Part shown: positions 59,356 to 64,000 of the stretch, piece after piece | Position numbering within the stretch: position 1 is the first letter of the stretch | Layout: each line of letters begins with the position of its first letter | Assembly (NCBI RefSeq): GCF_900141835.1 | Contig: NZ_FQZD01000010.1 | Location: 1-64,000, forward strand | Reading direction: 5' to 3' | Origin: Propionispora hippei DSM 15287 | GTDB taxonomy: Bacteria; Bacillota; Negativicutes; Propionisporales; Propionisporaceae | Length of the DNA: 64,000 nt | Notes under the pieces: model-generated | The model's database searches: none | Told to the model about the DNA's origin: nothing | The model's input: only the letters and a program-made list of their open reading frames with translations | Translations under genes and position numbers: made by a program

Positions 59356-60498
59356 TTGAGTCGGCGTAAGACGATTGCGGGAGCCGTATTATTGGTCGTA
59401 TTGACCTTTTTTGCAACCACCGGAGGGTATTTGTATCTGCTGAATATTAATGCGGCGGATCTGGCCGGTACCTGGCAGATATTTCATGCCATGCAGATTA
59501 TCAAAAGCCGGTATGTGGAAGAGACGGGAACCGATACCCTGGTGGCCGGAGCCATCAAAGGGATGGTCGGTTCGCTGGGCGATCCCCACTCCATTTACAT
59601 GGATCCCAAAATGTATAAGGAATTTATGATTGAAACGGAAGGTTCCTTCGGCGGCGTAGGCATTGTGGTCGGCATGAAGGATAAACAGTTGATGGTAGTA
59701 TCGCCGATTGAAGGAACGCCGGGGGAACAGGCCGGCATTAAGAGCGGTGACCAGATTGTTAAAATTGACGGGCAGGATACGAAAGACATGCTGCTGGACG
59801 AAGCGGTCAACAAGATCAGAGGCCCCGAGGGTTCGCAAATTGTCCTGTCCATCAAACGGGGCGCCGAACCGGTGCAGGATTATACCGTAACCCGTTCCAG
59901 CATTCAGATTAAGACGGTAGCCGGAAAAATGCTGCCGGGACAGATTGGATATATCCGTATTTCCATGTTTAATGAAAATACGGGCAACGACTTTGTGCAG
60001 AAGTATCAGGAACTGGAGCAGCAGGGCATGAAGGCCGTTATTCTCGATTTACGGGATAATCCGGGCGGGCTGCTGGAGGAAAGCGTGAAAGTGGCTTCCA
60101 AGTTTGTGCCCAAAGGTCCGGTCGTGTCGGTTGTTGACCGTCAGGGGAACCGCGAAACGCACCAGTCCGATCTGGCGGCCGTAAAGTATCCGGTCGTCGT
60201 GCTGGTTAACGGCGGCAGTGCCAGCGCCTCGGAGATTGTCGCCGGGGCCATTCAGGATACCGGGGCCGGTACGCTGGTCGGAACCAAGACTTACGGCAAG
60301 GGTTCGGTGCAGACGCTGATGCGCCTGAACGGCGGCGCGATCAAATTGACCATTGCCAAATACCTGACGCCCAATGACCGCTCGATCAACGGGATCGGCA
60401 TTGAGCCCGACGTGAAGGTGGAATTGCCGCAAAATCAGCCGGTAACCACCGATATTCAACTGGATAAGGCTTTGGAAATTATTAAAAGCAAGCTATAA
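59356..60498 (+). CDS. ctpA: Carboxy-terminal processing protease CtpA (S41)
   Basis: This 380-residue protein has an N-terminal membrane anchor (AGAVLLVVLTFFATTGGYLY), a PDZ domain (about 95-175, GGVGIVVGM and GIKSGDQIVKIDGQ), and an S41 domain with the catalytic serine in GSASASEIVAGA and lysine in TYGKGSVQTLM. It degrades or trims proteins outside the cytoplasmic membrane. The start is TTG 59356, with GAGGTG 7 bases upstream. Confidence 0.94.
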   Translation: MSRRKTIAGAVLLVVLTFFATTGGYLYLLNINAADLAGTWQIFHAMQIIKSRYVEETGTDTLVAGAIKGMVGSLGDPHSIYMDPKMYKEFMIETEGSFGGVGIVVGMKDKQLMVVSPIEGTPGEQAGIKSGDQIVKIDGQDTKDMLLDEAVNKIRGPEGSQIVLSIKRGAEPVQDYTVTRSSIQIKTVAGKMLPGQIGYIRISMFNENTGNDFVQKYQELEQQGMKAVILDLRDNPGGLLEESVKVASKFVPKGPVVSVVDRQGNRETHQSDLAAVKYPVVVLVNGGSASASEIVAGAIQDTGAGTLVGTKTYGKGSVQTLMRLNGGAIKLTIAKYLTPNDRSINGIGIEPDVKVELPQNQPVTTDIQLDKALEIIKSKL

Positions 60499-60500
60499 AA

Positions 60501-60530
60501 AAAGCGGCGGACCTGTTCCGCCGCTTTTGT
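60501..60530 (+). terminator. Rho-independent terminator after ctpA
   Basis: The perfect stem AAAGCGGCGGA/TCCGCCGCTTT with a 5-base loop is followed by T. Confidence 0.92.
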
Positions 60531-60562
60531 CATAGGCGGGAGCATTTCGGCGATTGAACCAG

Positions 60563-60655
60563 CAAGAAGCTGTTTGGCTGGCAGCAGAGGCATAGACAAA
60601 GATGGTGAATTCACCATTTTCTGGTGGAAGCGGGGATAAGGAGAAGCGCTTCTTG
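60563..60655. repeat. Palindromic intergenic element between ctpA and uvrB
   Basis: CAAGAAGC (60563-60570) is matched by GCTTCTTG (60648-60655). Between them lies a perfect 16-bp palindrome, ATGGTGAATTCACCAT (60602-60617). There is no open frame. It may be a small structured RNA or a remnant repeat; nothing further can be said. Confidence 0.4.
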
Positions 60656-60678
60656 TTATCTTATTACTGCGGCTGTAT

Positions 60679-60706
60679 AGAAAGTTTGTTCGATGCGTGA
60701 TATAAT
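60679..60706 (+). promoter_or_regulatory. Candidate LexA (SOS) box and -10 of uvrBA
   Basis: AGAAAGTTTGTTCG at 60679-60692 matches the Gram-positive LexA box CGAAC-N4-GTTCG at 8 of 10 positions, with a perfect right half. It lies just before TATAAT (60701-60706) where the -35 box would be. Control of uvrBA by LexA is well known in Bacillus. Confidence 0.5.
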
Positions 60707-60746
60707 AATTGTTAATTGATATTAATGCTTGTTAAGGATGATTACG

Positions 60747-62804
60747 ATGGCCATAGTCCCTAAATTGCATAGACCCACCATAGATACCGAAGGCGGCATC
60801 CCCTTTAAAATCGAGGCTCCCTTTCAGCCGACCGGCGATCAGCCGGAGGCGATTGCGGCCCTGGTAAAGGGGATTGAACGGGGTGACCGGACGCAGGTCC
60901 TGTTGGGGGCGACCGGCACCGGCAAGACCTTTACCATTGCTCAGGTGATTGGAAAGGTACAGAAGCCGACCCTGGTGATTGCCCATAATAAGACACTGGC
61001 GGCTCAGCTTGCCAGCGAGTTTAAAGAATTTTTCCCCAACAATGCGGTGGAGTATTTTGTCAGCTATTACGACTATTATCAGCCGGAGGCTTACATTGCC
61101 CACACCGACACCTACATTGAAAAGGATGCTTCGATCAATGATGAGATCGACAAGCTGCGCCATTCGGCTACCAGCTCGCTGTTTGAGCGGCGGGACGTCA
61201 TCATTGTGGCCAGCGTGTCCTGCATTTATGGTTTAGGTTCGCCCGATGAATACCGTGATCTGGTGCTGTCGCTGCGTCAGGGGCAAATCCGGGACCGGGA
61301 CGATATTTTACGCAAGCTGGTAGACATCCAGTATGAACGGAACGATATAAATTTTGTCCGCGGCAAGTTCCGTGTCCGGGGCGATGTCATCGAGATTTTC
61401 CCTGCCGCCTACGGCGAGAAGGCCGTTCGCGTCGAGCTGTTCGGCGACGAGGTGGAACGCATTCTGGAGATTGACACCCTCACCGGCGAGGTGCTGGCCG
61501 AACGCAAGCATATTGCCATCTATCCGGCTTCTCACTATGTCACTTCCCGTGAAACCATGCAGCGGGCCATGGTGAATATTGAAGCCGAACTGGCCGAGCA
61601 GCTGGCCCTGTTTAAGGCGCAAGGCAAACTGCTGGAAGCGCAGCGCCTGGAGCAGCGGACCAATTATGACCTGGAAATGATGCAGGAAATGGGCTATTGT
61701 TCAGGCATTGAAAACTATTCCCGCCATCTGACCGGCCGTAAACCGGGCGAATCACCGTTCACGCTGATTGATTTTTTCCCTGACGATTTCCTGATCGTCA
61801 TTGACGAGTCTCACGTGACGCTGCCGCAGCTCAGGGCGATGTATGCCGGCGACCGTTCCCGCAAACAATCGCTGGTGGAAAACGGCTTCCGCCTGCCGTC
61901 GGCTTTTGACAACCGGCCGTTGCAATTTAACGAGTTTGAAGAGCGGATTCGTCAGATTGTCTATGTATCGGCCACCCCGGCCGCTTATGAAATGGAGCAG
62001 GCCAGCCAGGTGGCGCAGCAGGTTATCCGGCCTACCGGCCTGGTCGATCCGGAGATTGAGGTCCGGCCGATCAAGGGCCAGATGGACGATCTGCTGGGCG
62101 AAATCAAGCTGCGGGCCGCCGTCAACGAGCGGGTGCTGATTACCACGCTGACTAAGAAAATGGCGGAGGATCTGACCGAATTTTTAAAGGAAACCGGTAT
62201 CCGGGTGCGGTATTTGCATTCGGATATTGCCACCATTGAACGGGGCGAGATTATCCGGGATTTGCGGGCCGGCGTATTTGATGTGCTGATCGGCATCAAT
62301 TTGCTGCGGGAAGGTCTGGATATGCCCGAGGTGTCGCTGGTTACCATTCTCGATGCCGACAAGGAAGGCTTTTTACGGTCCGAAACCTCGCTGATCCAGA
62401 CGATCGGCCGGGCGGCCCGTAATGTCAACGGCAAGGTTATTCTTTATGCCGACCGGATTACCGATTCCATGCGGCGGGCCATTGCCGAGACCAACCGCCG
62501 CCGCGATATTCAGGAGCAGTATAATACGCTGTACGGCATTACGCCCCAGACGGTGCAAAAGCGGGTTAAAGACCTGATTGAGACCACCAAGGTAGCCGAA
62601 CTGCCGGCGGAATACAAGACCGACCGGATTGGTAATTTGAATAAACAAGAGATGCTGGAACTGGTCGGCAAGCTGGAAAAGGAAATGCGCGAAGCCTCCA
62701 AGAAGCTGGAGTTCGAACGGGCCGCCGAGCTGCGCGACATGATTGTCGAGCTGAAGGAACGGGCCGGACAGCCTAAGCCGGCGGGCCGGAAGAAAGCAAA
62801 ATAA
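60747..62804 (+). CDS. uvrB: Excinuclease ABC subunit B
   Basis: This is a protein of about 685 residues, with Walker [16 protein letters not shown], the damage-probing beta-hairpin [20 protein letters not shown] (20 residues at about 108-127), helicase motifs ([26 protein letters not shown]) and the C-terminal UVR domain ([15 protein letters not shown]), which binds UvrC. It works in nucleotide excision repair. ATG 60747 is preferred (AAGGATG upstream). An earlier in-frame start at 60729 is possible. UvrA follows. Confidence 0.97.
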   Translation: MAIVPKLHRPTIDTEGGIPFKIEAPFQPTGDQPEAIAALVKGIERGDRTQVLLGATGTGKTFTIAQVIGKVQKPTLVIAHNKTLAAQLASEFKEFFPNNAVEYFVSYYDYYQPEAYIAHTDTYIEKDASINDEIDKLRHSATSSLFERRDVIIVASVSCIYGLGSPDEYRDLVLSLRQGQIRDRDDILRKLVDIQYERNDINFVRGKFRVRGDVIEIFPAAYGEKAVRVELFGDEVERILEIDTLTGEVLAERKHIAIYPASHYVTSRETMQRAMVNIEAELAEQLALFKAQGKLLEAQRLEQRTNYDLEMMQEMGYCSGIENYSRHLTGRKPGESPFTLIDFFPDDFLIVIDESHVTLPQLRAMYAGDRSRKQSLVENGFRLPSAFDNRPLQFNEFEERIRQIVYVSATPAAYEMEQASQVAQQVIRPTGLVDPEIEVRPIKGQMDDLLGEIKLRAAVNERVLITTLTKKMAEDLTEFLKETGIRVRYLHSDIATIERGEIIRDLRAGVFDVLIGINLLREGLDMPEVSLVTILDADKEGFLRSETSLIQTIGRAARNVNGKVILYADRITDSMRRAIAETNRRRDIQEQYNTLYGITPQTVQKRVKDLIETTKVAELPAEYKTDRIGNLNKQEMLELVGKLEKEMREASKKLEFERAAELRDMIVELKERAGQPKPAGRKKAK

Positions 62805-62931
62805 CGATCACAGGAGAACCGCTGATTTTATGGGCCTGCCAGCCAGACGGAAAAAGATCCGTCAGGCTGCACCGGGTGAATTAATCAGTGGTTTCCGGCT
62901 GATTGATCAAATACAGGGAAGGAATGCGAAA

Positions 62932-64000
62932 GTGAAGGAAAAGATTATCATAAAAGGTGCGAGACAGCACAATTTAAAAAATATTGATATTGAACTGCCA
63001 CGGGATCAACTGGTGGTAATTACCGGCCTGAGCGGGTCAGGCAAGTCCTCGCTGGCCTTTGATACCATTTATGCCGAAGGACAGAGGCGCTATGTCGAGT
63101 CGCTGTCGTCCTATGCCCGTCAGTTTCTCGGGCAGATGGACAAGCCGGATGTGGACTATATCGAAGGATTGTCGCCGGCCATTTCTATTGACCAGAAGAC
63201 CACCAGCCGTAACCCCCGTTCCACCGTGGGGACGGTTACCGAAATCTATGACTATTTGCGGCTCTTGTTTGCCCGGGCCGGGCGGCCCCATTGTCCCAAA
63301 TGCGGCCAGGCCATCAGTCAGCAGACGGTGGAGCAGATGGTCGATCAACTGACCGCGCTGCCGGAGGGGACCAAGCTGATTGTTATGGCTCCCGTGGTGC
63401 GAGGCAAAAAGGGCGAGCATCAAAAGATTCTCGAAGATATTCGGAAAAACGGCTATGTCCGGGTGCGAATTGACGGTCAGGTACAGGATGTGACCGACGA
63501 AATTGCGCTGGAAAAGAATAAAAAGCATACCATTGAAGTGGTGATTGACCGGCTGGTGGTGCGCGACGGAATCGGACAGCGGATGGCCGATTCGCTGGAA
63601 ACGGCGCTGCAACTGGGCAAAGGCGTGGTGTTGGTTGACTTGGTGGGCGATAAGGAAGTGACGTTCAGCCAGAATTTTGCCTGCGTGGATTGCGGCATCA
63701 GTCTACCGGAAATTGCGCCCCGTATGTTTTCCTTTAACAATCCTTTCGGCGCCTGCCCTGATTGCACCGGTTTGGGCAATAACATGGAAATTGACCCGTC
63801 GTTGGTCATTCCCGACGGCAGCAAGGCGTTTATTGACGGTGCGATCGCGGCGCTGAGCAAAAACCTGAATTCCTACTTTATGTGTCAGTTGGAAGCCGTG
63901 CTTACTCACCACGGCGCTTCGCTGTACAGTACCTGGGACAGTTTAAGTGAAGAGTTGAAGCAACTGATCATGAATGGCTCTCAGGAGGAGAAATTCACCT
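62932..64000 (+). CDS. uvrA: Excinuclease ABC subunit A, N-terminal part (cut by window edge)
   Basis: The visible 356 residues begin [20 protein letters not shown], then Walker [37 protein letters not shown], the insertion domain, and the first large zinc module with CVDCG (about 252) and CPDCTGLG (about 273). UvrA is the damage-sensing ATPase of nucleotide excision repair. GTG 62932 has AAGGAA about 7 bases upstream and matches the usual family start. An in-frame ATG at 62830 would add 34 residues without family similarity. The spacer before it carries a CAGCC-GACGGA hairpin (62840-62869). Confidence 0.96.
   Translation, partial: MKEKIIIKGARQHNLKNIDIELPRDQLVVITGLSGSGKSSLAFDTIYAEGQRRYVESLSSYARQFLGQMDKPDVDYIEGLSPAISIDQKTTSRNPRSTVGTVTEIYDYLRLLFARAGRPHCPKCGQAISQQTVEQMVDQLTALPEGTKLIVMAPVVRGKKGEHQKILEDIRKNGYVRVRIDGQVQDVTDEIALEKNKKHTIEVVIDRLVVRDGIGQRMADSLETALQLGKGVVLVDLVGDKEVTFSQNFACVDCGISLPEIAPRMFSFNNPFGACPDCTGLGNNMEIDPSLVIPDGSKAFIDGAIAALSKNLNSYFMCQLEAVLTHHGASLYSTWDSLSEELKQLIMNGSQEEKFT

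Noticed and set aside
62830-62931. uvrA start at ATG 62830 (34 extra codons, no stop)
   Set aside because: The frame is open, but the extra residues do not match UvrA, the spacing to AGGAG is too long and the stretch contains a strong hairpin. GTG 62932 fits the family.
1-64000. CRISPR arrays, tRNA or rRNA genes, prophage
   Set aside because: No regularly spaced direct repeats, no cloverleaf with the conserved T-arm sequence, no rRNA-like stretches and no phage structural genes were seen on reading both strands.

Overview
The window looks like chromosome of an anaerobic, motile, sporulating-type Firmicute. Most likely it is a diderm Negativicute of the Sporomusa/Pelosinus kind, but this is inferred from gene content and not proven. 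Three things point that way: the Bacillus-type order comF-yvyF-flgM-flgN-flgK-flgL-yviE-fliW-csrA-...-fliD-fliS-hag; a Tat-exported two-subunit [FeFe] hydrogenase with a membrane cytochrome b; and the order hpf...secA-prfB. Nearly all genes read rightwards. The exceptions are the transposase fragment, the TSCPD gene, an HD-GYP gene and one small orphan.

Layout: 1-4.3 kb holds an IS1182-type transposase fragment, a TSCPD protein, recD2, comF and an HD-GYP phosphodiesterase. 4.5-16.0 kb is a complete late flagellar operon, from the anti-sigma factor FlgM to flagellin, including the FliW-CsrA-flagellin control switch. 16.1-29.0 kb is a glycan island: three glycosyltransferase genes, a CDP-sugar set (rfbF, rfbG, a short-chain epimerase/reductase, a split transketolase), a sulfotransferase and an APH-fold kinase. 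It lies directly behind flagellin and is AT-rich in places, so it probably makes a flagellar or cell-surface glycan. 29.4-32.4 kb is a Cache-HAMP-PAS-GGDEF-EAL protein. 32.5-36.8 kb is a four-gene wbp-type cluster for UDP-GlcNAc(3NAc)A. 36.9-37.2 kb encodes a well-structured non-coding RNA, possibly raiA-type. 37.2-43.6 kb holds a zinc-ribbon protein, a polar amino-acid ABC transporter with two paralogous binding proteins, a cold-shock protein, a polysaccharide deacetylase and the hibernation factor Hpf. 43.8-46.1 kb is the hydrogenase operon. 46.6-64 kb is housekeeping: secA, prfB (with programmed frameshift), a DUF2993 protein, DUF5693-csaB, yitT, an M50 protease, ftsE-ftsX, an M23 hydrolase activator, ctpA, uvrB and the first part of uvrA.

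Features that deserve most attention: (i) a beta-rich domain of about 100 residues shared by FlgK (one copy), FlgL (two) and flagellin (one), with a separate triplication inside FliD; (ii) a flagellin leader carrying a GGA-loop hairpin and a GGA-rich Shine-Dalgarno, the expected CsrA targets; (iii) the CDP-sugar cluster in which a two-gene transketolase stands where a 3-dehydratase would be expected; (iv) the structured RNA at about 36.9-37.2 kb with its own near-consensus promoter; (v) two copies of a roughly 163-bp element with 19-bp terminal inverted repeats at 4.5 and 39.7 kb; (vi) a large imperfect palindrome at 46.24-46.36 kb. I saw no tRNA, rRNA, CRISPR array or phage genes.
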